A stretch of DNA of 13,724 nucleotides from Gammaproteobacteria bacterium. GTDB taxonomy: Bacteria > Pseudomonadota > Gammaproteobacteria > Porifericomitales > Porifericomitaceae. The translations under genes and the position numbers were made by a program. Shown piece by piece: positions 7,308 through 13,724 of this stretch (position 1 is the stretch's first letter; each line of letters begins with the position of its first letter). The stretch lies in NCBI GenBank assembly GCA_028817255.1, contig JAPPQA010000175.1:1-13724 (forward strand), read 5' to 3'. The notes below the pieces were generated by a model. That model made no database searches and had not been told where the DNA came from. It saw nothing but the letters and a program-made list of their open reading frames with translations.

Positions 7308-10300
7308 TCAATCCTCCCGGCAATGCTCCAACAAGGGAGCGTACAACTGCCGGGACAGCCGTTCGAATTCCCGGTCCAGAGGGCTGGGCAGATCGCGGAA
7401 GGCCACGCGGCAATAGAAATCCTCTGCCTCGCCCGGGACATGCTCGCTGCCCTGCCAGGCCGTGCCCGCCTGCCGCCATGCGTCCTTGCCGTCCCGCTCC
7501 GCCTCGGCAAAGGCGCGCGAACTCTTCGGAAACAAGTGCAACGGCCGGCAGCGCCCCAGCCGGTACATTTGCAGCAATTCCCGCAACCGTCGCGCCGCAT
7601 CCGCAACGCCCAGCAAGCGGCATTGCCGCAGCCTCCCTTCCTGCCACCAGAACAGGCGGCTGACGGTGTCCGCCCCCTCCAGGCGGCAACGCAACAAGTG
7701 CCGCAGCCACAACGCCGGCCACTCGCCTTGCCAGGGGGGGCGCGGCGCCAGGAACAGCAGGCCGTCGGCGCCGGCCAGCGCCGGCGCGCCCCGCGGCTGC
7801 ACGCCGCCATCCGGCGCCAGAACCAGGGGGCCGGGAGCAGGCGGCGGCAGCAACTCCCCGGCCGCCGCCGTAACGGCGCGGCGAAAGAGCGTCAGCGCAT
7901 CTTCCTCCTGACGCAACAAGCACTCGCCCACACCGCCATGGGGCACCCGGCCGGTGGCGAGGACCTCGGCGCGCGCCGCCGCCAGCGGCTTGCCCGCAAG
8001 AGCCAGGCGGAACAGCTCTTCGCGCAGGCGATAGCGTTCCAGCTTCGTCAGCGCGAAAGGCTCGCTCTCCCCCAACAACGCCACGGCGCGGGGCGGACGG
8101 ATCCCCAGGCGGCGCAACAGGTGACGCACGGGGTGGCGCAGGAAACGCCGCAGTTCCTCCACCTCCAATTCCCCGCCGCCGGACGCATCGTCCTCGGGAA
8201 CCTCGAAGACCAGGGGACACGGCGCGGCGGCGCGGCCCTGTAGAACGCGGCTCGTATCGCAGTGCTCCCGCGAATAACTGAACAGCCGGCGCCCGCCGTC
8301 GTTCGAGGCCGCGGCGTCCGGGGAAGAGGCGAAGTAACGGCCGCTAAACGCCTGCAGGGGGTGCCGCAACGTCCAGCGATCCGCCGCGTCCCGCCCCCCG
8401 GCAGCCGCGCCTGCTCCCAGATATTCCAGCAATTCGCCGATCAATATGGAGGGCGGCAAGGCGGAGTTGTCCCGAATATCCTGCCCCACATAACTGAGAT
8501 ACAGGCAGCGGCGGCAGGAAAGCAGCGCCTCCAGGAACAAATAGCGGTCGTCGCCGCGGGGGGAACGGTCGCCGCGGCGCGGCCGGCGGCGCATGAGATC
8601 GAAATCCGGCGGCCGGCCGCGACGCGGGTAACTGTCGAAATCCATGCCTACAAGGCAGAGCACGGCAAAGGGGATGCCGCGCATTGGCGCCATGCGACAA
8701 AAGGTAATGCCGCCACCCAGGAAACGGCCCGCCGAAGCCTCCCGCTCCAGGCGTTCGCGGAAAAAGGCGCGCAATTCCGCCAGGGACAGTTTCCCGGCAA
8801 AGCCCGCCTGCGTACCGCGCTCCCGCAATTCCCCGCAGAAACCGCGCAGCAGACGCAGTTCCTGGCGCTCCTCGCCATCTTCAGCGAAAAAATCGCCCAA
8901 CAGCTCGGTCAGCGACTCGGCCCAGGCGGCCAGCGACCGGGACGGGACCAACGCCTGACGCCACCGCACCAGGCGGCGCACCAGGGTGCAGAGCCGCCCC
9001 AGGCTGCCCGCCTCGCCGCCTTCGAGCCCCGGCAGAGGCACGATTCCGCCGCCGGCGGAAAAGATGCCGTCCGGCTCCATCGCGTACCCCAACAACAGCC
9101 TGTCCAACCCGACGCGCCAGGTATTGCCCTCTTCGGGGGGCAGCTCCAGCCGGCGCCGGTCGTCCCCGTCCCACCCCCAGCGCACGCCAGCCTCCTCCAG
9201 CCAGCCGCGCAACAGGGGCAGGTCTTCCGCCTCGATCCCGAAACGTTCCCGCACGGCAGCCGCCTCCAACAAACCCAACACTTGTTCGGCGGCCAAACGG
9301 CCTTCGGGCAAATCCAGCAACAGGAGAAAGGTCTCCGCCGCTTCGCCGCCGGCGGCGCGCAACCGGCGGTCGGCAATGGCATACGGCAAGCGCCGCTCGG
9401 CCGCCGTGCCGAACACGGCCTCCACGTAGGGCGCGTAAACCTCAATGTCCGGCGCCATCACGGCAATGTCCGAGGGAGAAAGATCGGGGTGCCGCTCCAA
9501 CAGGTCCAGCAACCGGTCGTAAAGCACCTCCATTTCGCGCATCCGGCTGTGGCAGGCGTGGATTTGCACGGAATCGTCGGCCTCCCGCCGCCCTTCCCCT
9601 TGGCGCAAATCCAGCAGGTCGCGCTGCAACCGGGGCAAGGCGCCGGCGCCGGACGGCACTTCGAAACACGCCTCGTCCGTCATCTCCTGCTCCCACACCA
9701 AGTCCAGGAAATCTCGCCCCTGGCGCCCCAGGGAGGCCAGCAGGGAATTGCCCGTCTCCAGGTACAGCGCCTCCCCCGCCGCCTCCTGGCGCGCGCCCCG
9801 CTTGCGCGACTCGATGTCTCCCCAGTATTGGCGGCAGGGATTCAACAGGAACAGGCGCACCGGCAGGTGCCGGGACAAAGCGGCAACCAAATCCAGATAA
9901 CCGGGAGACAGGGCGGCGATACCGAACAGGCTGAAGCGCGGCGGCAACCGTTGCGGCGGGATTTCTCCCCGCTCCAGGGCGGCGCGGAAGCGGTCGCGCA
10001 CTTGCAGCCAGTGGTCGCCGCCGCTGGCCGCCAGGCGCCGCCACAGCCATGCCTGCCAGCGCTCTTCCGCGCCTGTCTCCCCGCCCTCCTCCCAGCGCCT
10101 GAGCCAGTCCGGCCGGAACAGCAGGTACTGGTCGAAGCAGCGGGCGATACGCTGCGCCAGCAGGTAGCGGGCCCCGCCTTCGTCCGCCGTCTCCAGGTAG
10201 CGATGCAAGGGCGCCACGACCGGGGCCTTGGGCAGGCGCCCCAACTCGTCCACGATGCGCCATACCAGGACCTCGGGACGGAAGGGAGAGGACTCCGGCA

Positions 10301-10535
10301 GGCGCGGCAAAGCGCCGCGAAAGACTTCCCAAATAAAGCGCCCCGGCAGGAAAAACTCAATATTGGCGCACACCCCCAGGCGCTCGGCCAAGCGCAGGGA
10401 CAACCAGCGCGCCATGCCCGGGTTCTCCACCACCACGACCTCCGGCTGCAAAGGCAAGGGCAACGGCGCCGACACCGCCTCCGCCAGCCGGTCGGCCAGC
10501 AACTCCAGCCGGTTGCCGTGACAGACCTTCAGCAC
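7308..10535 (-). CDS. recC: RecBCD enzyme subunit RecC (Chi recognition)
   Basis: RecC is the scaffold of RecBCD: it splits the duplex, channels the single strands and reads Chi. The product is 1075 residues (E. coli 1122). Family landmarks in order are the start MLKVCHGNRL, GMARWLSLRLAERLGV (40-55), FIWEVF (67-72), FDQYLLFRPDWL (134-145), the NPCRQYWGDIESRK segment, and HACHSRMREMEVLYDRL. LPYAIADRR, LLGYAM, MAPMRGIPF, and RPRRGDRS..DDRYLFLEALLS follow. As expected, the helicase-like fold has no functional Walker A. Several residues equivalent to the E. coli Chi pocket are changed (see findings). The start is GTG at 10535 and lacks a clear Shine-Dalgarno sequence, but the N-terminus aligns with the family, and the only nearby upstream ATG (10566) is out of frame. 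It follows ribD by 55 bp. The ptrA gene that separates recC and recB in E. coli is absent. Confidence 0.95.
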   Translation of the reverse strand: MLKVCHGNRLELLADRLAEAVSAPLPLPLQPEVVVVENPGMARWLSLRLAERLGVCANIEFFLPGRFIWEVFRGALPRLPESSPFRPEVLVWRIVDELGRLPKAPVVAPLHRYLETADEGGARYLLAQRIARCFDQYLLFRPDWLRRWEEGGETGAEERWQAWLWRRLAASGGDHWLQVRDRFRAALERGEIPPQRLPPRFSLFGIAALSPGYLDLVAALSRHLPVRLFLLNPCRQYWGDIESRKRGARQEAAGEALYLETGNSLLASLGRQGRDFLDLVWEQEMTDEACFEVPSGAGALPRLQRDLLDLRQGEGRREADDSVQIHACHSRMREMEVLYDRLLDLLERHPDLSPSDIAVMAPDIEVYAPYVEAVFGTAAERRLPYAIADRRLRAAGGEAAETFLLLLDLPEGRLAAEQVLGLLEAAAVRERFGIEAEDLPLLRGWLEEAGVRWGWDGDDRRRLELPPEEGNTWRVGLDRLLLGYAMEPDGIFSAGGGIVPLPGLEGGEAGSLGRLCTLVRRLVRWRQALVPSRSLAAWAESLTELLGDFFAEDGEERQELRLLRGFCGELRERGTQAGFAGKLSLAELRAFFRERLEREASAGRFLGGGITFCRMAPMRGIPFAVLCLVGMDFDSYPRRGRPPDFDLMRRRPRRGDRSPRGDDRYLFLEALLSCRRCLYLSYVGQDIRDNSALPPSILIGELLEYLGAGAAAGGRDAADRWTLRHPLQAFSGRYFASSPDAAASNDGGRRLFSYSREHCDTSRVLQGRAAAPCPLVFEVPEDDASGGGELEVEELRRFLRHPVRHLLRRLGIRPPRAVALLGESEPFALTKLERYRLREELFRLALAGKPLAAARAEVLATGRVPHGGVGECLLRQEEDALTLFRRAVTAAAGELLPPPAPGPLVLAPDGGVQPRGAPALAGADGLLFLAPRPPWQGEWPALWLRHLLRCRLEGADTVSRLFWWQEGRLRQCRLLGVADAARRLRELLQMYRLGRCRPLHLFPKSSRAFAEAERDGKDAWRQAGTAWQGSEHVPGEAEDFYCRVAFRDLPSPLDREFERLSRQLYAPLLEHCRED

Positions 10536-10590
10536 CGCGGGCGCCGTCCGCCGCCCGGGGCGCCATGGAAAATCCGCGGGGAGGCGCCGT

Positions 10591-11739
10591 TCACGAGGCG
10601 CCCGTCCGCGCCCCGGACCCGGGCGCCCCGGTTATCCGTGCCGTGACGCGCAGGTCGGCGCCGATACGTCGCAGGTCGGTGATCTCCACAGACGCCGCCT
10701 GCTCCAGGCGCGCCAGACCCGGCAGTCGGAACAGCGGCTGCGCCTCGTGCCCAAGCAGGCGGGGCGCAAGGTACAGCAGGAGCTCGTCCACCAGCCCGGC
10801 CTGCAGCAGGGCGCCGCTTAAGCGGCCCCCCGCCTCCACCAGCAATTCGTTCACCTGCTCGCGCACGGCCAAGTGGCGCAGGGCGGCGGCCAGGAAGGCA
10901 TCCCCTTCCCCTTCCAGGGAGACTATATCCAGCCGGGAAGAAGGGCGCAGAGCGGCCTCCGGCGGCCGCGGATGCCGGCTCAGGACCAAGGTGCGCCCCT
11001 CCAGGGAGAGCATCCGGGCATCCGCGGGCATTCGCAGCCGGCGGTCCATCACGACGCGCAAGGGCTGGCGGCCAGGGCGCCGCAGCTCCGGGTCGCGCAC
11101 ATCGAGCCGGGGGTCGTCTGCCAGCACCGTGCCGACACCAGTGAGGATTGCCGAACTGCGGGCGCGCAGGCGCTGCGCGTCCGCCCGCGCCTGCGGCGAG
11201 CTGATCCAGCGGCTCTCGCCGTCGGCCATGGCCGTGCGTCCGTCCAGACTGGCTGCCAACTTGCAGCGCACCCACGGCCGCCGTTGCCGCTGGCGCTGCA
11301 GATAACCGGCATTGACGCGCTCCGCCTGCCGCTCCAGAAGGCCCGCCGCCACGACAATGCCCGCCTCGCGCAGGGCGGCCAGCCCGCGCCCGCGCACGCG
11401 GGGGTCGGGGTCCCGCACGGCGACGACCACGCGCCCCACGCCGGCCTCGATCAAGGCCTGGGCACAGGGCGGCGTGCGACCCTGATGCGCACAGGGTTCC
11501 AGGGTCACATAGCAGGCGGCGCCGCGGGCCCGCACCCCCGCCTGCTCCAGGGCGCGGGCCTCGGCGTGGGGGCCGCCCGCGTTCTCGTGCCAACCCTCTC
11601 CCACCACCGCCTCGTCCTGCGTCAGGACGCAGCCGACGCGCGGATTGGGGTGCGCGCCGTACAGTCCCCGCCAGGCCAACTGCAGGGCACGGGACATCCA
11701 GCGGTAATCGGCGCCGCTCCAGGCGGTCGCCGCGGTCAA
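10591..11739 (-). CDS. ribD: Bifunctional riboflavin biosynthesis deaminase/reductase RibD
   Basis: RibD performs two consecutive cytosolic steps of riboflavin synthesis: deamination of the pyrimidine made from GTP, then NADPH-dependent reduction of its ribose side chain. The product is 382 residues (E. coli 367). The N-terminal deaminase has HAE (58-60, with zinc ligand H58 and catalytic E60) and PC(X)8C (zinc ligands C83 and C92, in EPCAHQGRTPPC). The C-terminal reductase (about 155-375) shows KLAASLDGRTA, SRWIS, GVGTVLADDPRLDVR, LLVEAGG and LAPRLLG. The best start is TTG at 11739, which overlaps the nrdR stop in TTGA and has GGGGAA (11745-11750) 5 nt upstream. It restores the residues usually found before the first helix (DYRWMSRALQLA). 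ATG at 11697 is the alternative and would lose 14 residues. The gene normally precedes ribE, but here recC follows. Confidence 0.94.
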   Translation of the reverse strand: MTAATAWSGADYRWMSRALQLAWRGLYGAHPNPRVGCVLTQDEAVVGEGWHENAGGPHAEARALEQAGVRARGAACYVTLEPCAHQGRTPPCAQALIEAGVGRVVVAVRDPDPRVRGRGLAALREAGIVVAAGLLERQAERVNAGYLQRQRQRRPWVRCKLAASLDGRTAMADGESRWISSPQARADAQRLRARSSAILTGVGTVLADDPRLDVRDPELRRPGRQPLRVVMDRRLRMPADARMLSLEGRTLVLSRHPRPPEAALRPSSRLDIVSLEGEGDAFLAAALRHLAVREQVNELLVEAGGRLSGALLQAGLVDELLLYLAPRLLGHEAQPLFRLPGLARLEQAASVEITDLRRIGADLRVTARITGAPGSGARTGAS

Positions 11740-12251
11740 TCGTCTTCCCCGCCGCCGCCTCCGGGCAACAGGGGAAGTTGCCGTCGCCGTATCTCCGAGC
11801 TTAGGTCGTTCCTTAACTGATCGATCTGACGGAGAAAGGCATCCATGTCGCCAAAGGCGTGATACACGGAGGCGTAACGGATGTAAGCCACCTCATCCAG
11901 GCGCCGCAGTTGGCGCATGACGAGGCTGCCGAGCTGCCGGGATTCGAATTCTCCGCCCGATGCCTGCCGCAGCAAAGACTCCTCAATGTCGGCAAGCGCC
12001 CGCTCCCGCGAACGGGTCGGCACGGCCCGCTTGCTCAGGGCAATATCTACGCTGTGGCGCAATTTGCCGACATCGTAAGGCTCGCGCCGGCCGTCGGACT
12101 TGACGATCCGCGGGAATTCCCGCACCACCCGCTCGCTGGTCTTGAAGCGCTTGCGGCAACGGGGACACTGGCGGCGGCGCAATCGGCCCTCCCCGTCCGG
12201 TCTGCTGTCCGCTGTACGGCTATCCGGATAAGAGCAAAACGGACAGCGCAT
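11736..12251 (-). CDS. nrdR: Transcriptional repressor NrdR
   Basis: NrdR is a nucleotide-sensing repressor of ribonucleotide reductase genes that binds NrdR boxes with dATP/ATP bound. The product is 171 residues, slightly longer than the usual 150-160. A zinc ribbon has two CXXC pairs (C3/C6 and C29/C32), with DSR at 15-17 and the basic RRR at 25-27. The ATP-cone domain (about 49-139) includes VKSDGRREPYD and the signature LDEVAYIRYASVY. A C-terminal tail with five glycines and an acidic end (GGGGGEDD) accounts for the extra length. The ATG at 12251 gives the canonical MRCPFC start, although the ribosome site is weak. It lies 29 bp after glyA and overlaps ribD by 4 bp. Its target nrd genes are not in this window, so its position reflects the conserved cluster rather than local control. 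Confidence 0.96.
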   Translation of the reverse strand: MRCPFCSYPDSRTADSRPDGEGRLRRRQCPRCRKRFKTSERVVREFPRIVKSDGRREPYDVGKLRHSVDIALSKRAVPTRSRERALADIEESLLRQASGGEFESRQLGSLVMRQLRRLDEVAYIRYASVYHAFGDMDAFLRQIDQLRNDLSSEIRRRQLPLLPGGGGGEDD

Positions 12252-12280
12252 GGCTCGCCGAAGCGGGGCAGGCAGCGCAC

Positions 12281-13537
12281 TCAGGCGGCATACACCGGGT
12301 AGCGGCGGCAGAGCTCCCGCACATCGTCGCGGATGCGCCCGATCAAGGCGTCGTCTCCCAGATTCTCTATGATGTCGCAGATCCAGCCCGCAACCCGCTG
12401 GGATTCCTGTTCGCGAAAACCGCGGGTCGTGATCGCGGGAGTGCCGATGCGGATGCCGCTGGTCACGAAGGGCGATTGCGGGTCGCGCGGCACGGCGTTT
12501 TTATTGACGGTGATATGTGCCTGGCCCAGGGCGGCGTCCACCTCCTTGCCGGTCAGGCCCTTGTCAATCAGGCTAACCAGGAACAGATGGTTGTCCGTGC
12601 CGCCAGAGACGACCTGAATCCCCCGCTCCATGAAGACAGCGGCCATGGCGCGGGCATTGTCCAGCACTTGCTGCTGGTATTCGCGGAAGGCCGGCTGCAT
12701 CGCCTCCCGCAAGGCCACTGCCTTGGCGGCGATCACGTGCATCAACGGACCGCCCTGGTATCCCGGAAAGACCATAGAGGAGATCTTCTTCTCTACTTCC
12801 GGCGCGCCCCTGGCCAGGATCAGGCCGGAACGCGGACCGCGCAGGGTCTTGTGCGTCGTCGTGGTCGTCACATCGGCAATCCGCACCGGGCTGGGATACA
12901 GCCCCACCGCCACCAGCCCCGCGACGTGGGCGATATCGGCTAACATGAACGCGCCCACCTTGTCGGCGATGTCGCGGAAACGCTGCCAATCCAACACCCG
13001 CGAATAGGCAGAGAAACCGGTTATGAGCATCTTCGGGCGGTGCTCCAGAGCCAACCGCTCCACCTCGTCGTAATCAATCTCGCCGCTCTCGGGGTTCACG
13101 CCGTAGAGCACGGAACGATAGATCTTGCCGGAGCAATTCACCTTGGCGCCATGCGTCAGGTGCCCGCCGTCCGCCAGGCTCATGCCCATGATCGTGTCGC
13201 CTGGCTGCAACAGCGCCAGATAGACGGCCCCGTTCGCCTGCGAACCGGAATGCGGCTGCACATTCGCGTAGTCAGCCCCGAACAACTCCTGGGCCCGCTC
13301 GATCGCCAGACTCTCGACCACGTCCACATACTCGCAACCGCCGTAGTAGCGTTTGCCCGGATACCCCTCGGCGTACTTGTTGGTCAGCACCGAGCCCTGC
13401 GCCTCCAGCACCCGGGGGCTGGCGTTATTCTCGGAGGCAATTAATTCGATATGCTCTTCCTGGCGGCGGCGCTCGCCCTCCATCGCCTCCCAGAGCTCCG
13501 CGTCGAAACCCTCGATCCGCATTTTCGTGTCGAACAT
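12281..13537 (-). CDS. glyA: Serine hydroxymethyltransferase
   Basis: This PLP enzyme interconverts serine plus tetrahydrofolate and glycine plus 5,10-methylene-tetrahydrofolate, the main source of cellular one-carbon units. The product is 418 residues, nearly the E. coli length (417). Visible are ELIASEN (31-37), NKYAEGYPGKRYYGG (53-67), HSGSQAN (96-102), and D201 and H204 in LADIAHVAG. The PLP Schiff-base lysine is K230 in TTTTHKTLRGPRSG. The frame runs on to 13672, but the ATG at 13537 gives the family N-terminus (MFDTKMRIEGFDAELW) and has GAGGAG (13544-13549) 6 nt upstream. It is the first gene of the presumed glyA-nrdR-ribD-recCBD train and probably carries its main promoter. Nothing in the catalytic set is missing. 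Confidence 0.97.
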   Translation of the reverse strand: MFDTKMRIEGFDAELWEAMEGERRRQEEHIELIASENNASPRVLEAQGSVLTNKYAEGYPGKRYYGGCEYVDVVESLAIERAQELFGADYANVQPHSGSQANGAVYLALLQPGDTIMGMSLADGGHLTHGAKVNCSGKIYRSVLYGVNPESGEIDYDEVERLALEHRPKMLITGFSAYSRVLDWQRFRDIADKVGAFMLADIAHVAGLVAVGLYPSPVRIADVTTTTTHKTLRGPRSGLILARGAPEVEKKISSMVFPGYQGGPLMHVIAAKAVALREAMQPAFREYQQQVLDNARAMAAVFMERGIQVVSGGTDNHLFLVSLIDKGLTGKEVDAALGQAHITVNKNAVPRDPQSPFVTSGIRIGTPAITTRGFREQESQRVAGWICDIIENLGDDALIGRIRDDVRELCRRYPVYAA

Positions 13538-13543
13538 CGCAAT

Positions 13544-13549
13544 CTCCTC
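13544..13549 (-). promoter_or_regulatory. Ribosome binding site of glyA
   Basis: GAGGAG on the minus strand, 6 nt before the ATG at 13537. It is the strongest Shine-Dalgarno sequence in the operon and decides against the longer frame that would start at 13672. Confidence 0.8.
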
Positions 13550-13576
13550 TTCCGTTACATATGCTGGCACAATCCC

Positions 13577-13628
13577 GCCATGCGGCCCATCCGCAAAGAG
13601 TATCAGAATATCCCCGCCGCCGCATGGC
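13577..13628. promoter_or_regulatory. Inverted repeat spanning the glyA promoter region
   Basis: GCCATGCGGC (13577-13586) and GCCGCATGGC (13619-13628) are perfect 10-bp inverted arms separated by 32 bp. The candidate -10 of glyA (13597-13605) falls between them. The layout could be a two-site operator or a long-loop hairpin, or the outer arm may simply belong to the dispersed repeat, whose copy B extends to 13623. No specific regulator is recognised. Confidence 0.4.
13597..13605 (-). promoter_or_regulatory. Candidate extended -10 element for the glyA operon
   Basis: On the minus strand this reads TGATACTCT, that is TG, one base, then TACTCT, giving a leader of about 52 nt before the glyA ATG. 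It closely matches TGATACCCT upstream of gor (269-277). No clear -35 is present. It is placed well for the only large upstream gap of the operon, but the base match alone is moderate. Confidence 0.32.
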
Positions 13629-13677
13629 CCGGACAGCGCCTGCAAAGCCGTTACGCAATCGAAGGGAAGCAAAGCGG
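13623..13677 (-). repeat. Dispersed intergenic repeat, copy B (upstream of glyA)
   Basis: Positions 13645-13677, read on the minus strand, match 208-240 on the plus strand at 32 of 33 bases, and looser similarity runs to 13623. It lies about 108 bp before the glyA ATG and reads toward the gene, the same relation that copy A has to gor. The two copies are inverted relative to each other and about 13.4 kb apart. No coding content is evident. Confidence 0.75.
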
Positions 13678-13689
13678 ATCATATGCATC

Positions 13690-13710
13690 ACTCCCCCCTT
13701 GAGGGGGAGT
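13690..13710. repeat. G/C-run palindrome at the right edge
   Basis: ACTCCCCC (13690-13697), a 5-base loop CTTGA, then GGGGGAGT (13703-13710) form a perfect 8-bp stem. No T run follows on either strand, so it is not a standard terminator. It sits 12 bp outside copy B of the 33-bp repeat and may be part of the same composite element, which the window end cuts off from view. Confidence 0.6.
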
Positions 13711-13724
13711 CGGCAAGACGAGGG

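Noticed and set aside
4726..7416. Long plus-strand frame opposite recB (896 codons)
   Set aside because: Same reasoning: it mirrors recB codons, has no domain, and has no independent promoter or ribosome site.
7306..8220. In-frame upstream extension of recB
   Set aside because: The extra residues overlap recC on the same strand in another frame and have no homology-like motif. The ATG at 7305 gives the canonical N-terminus with a good ribosome site.
10540..10588. Three GGCGCC palindromes in the ribD-recC gap
   Set aside because: They are unevenly spaced, and such hexamers are common at this GC content. No T run or ordered hairpin supports a terminator or operator.
8262..10646. Long plus-strand frame opposite recC (794 codons)
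   Set aside because: It mirrors recC, with low-complexity Gln/Pro/Arg-rich content and no motif.
10788..12917. Three E. coli Chi octamers (GCTGGTGG) on the minus strand at 10788-10795, 10836-10843 and 12910-12917
   Set aside because: All three arise from Leu-Val codons (CTG GTG G) in ribD and glyA, so codon use in a high-GC genome explains them. A genome-wide strand test would be needed to claim function.
13538..13672. N-terminal extension of glyA
   Set aside because: It runs through the dispersed repeat and leader. The ATG at 13537 has a strong GAGGAG and the family N-terminus.

Overview
The window is a gene-dense, high-GC piece of chromosome. It most resembles a gammaproteobacterium, or less likely a betaproteobacterium. 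The grounds are a complete RecC-RecB-RecD set (not AddAB), a glyA-nrdR-ribD gene order typical of those groups, and a Gor-type glutathione reductase. Genus cannot be told from sequence alone. No tRNA, rRNA, CRISPR array, transposase or phage gene is visible.

Layout. Positions 1-396 are non-coding, visibly AT-richer than the rest, and repeat-rich: a short palindrome with dispersed CCGGAATGAC copies, a 33-bp dispersed repeat, candidate promoters and a short direct repeat just before gor. Gor (397-1746, + strand) is followed by a 32-bp convergent gap. The remainder is one tight minus-strand gene train, transcribed from the right edge: glyA (13537-12281), nrdR (12251-11736), ribD (11739-10591), recC (10535-7308), recB (7305-3667) and recD (3674-1779). 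Gaps are 29 bp, a 4-bp overlap, 55 bp, 2 bp and an 8-bp overlap, so co-transcription of about 11.8 kb is likely. Positions 13538-13724 hold the glyA leader, a second inverted copy of the 33-bp repeat and a terminal palindrome.

How the genes work together. GlyA supplies glycine and one-carbon units. NrdR represses ribonucleotide reductase genes according to nucleotide state. RibD carries out two early riboflavin steps. RecBCD resects double-strand breaks for recombination and degrades linear DNA. Gor keeps glutathione reduced. The first three form the head of a common proteobacterial glyA-nrdR-rib cluster. The unusual point is that recCBD directly follows ribD, where ribE/ribBA/ribH would usually be expected.

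I found no convincing new defence or mobile system. The observations most worth a check are substitutions at several RecC positions that line the Chi-recognition pocket in E. coli, and the matched 33-bp repeats lying in the same relative orientation upstream of both transcription units.
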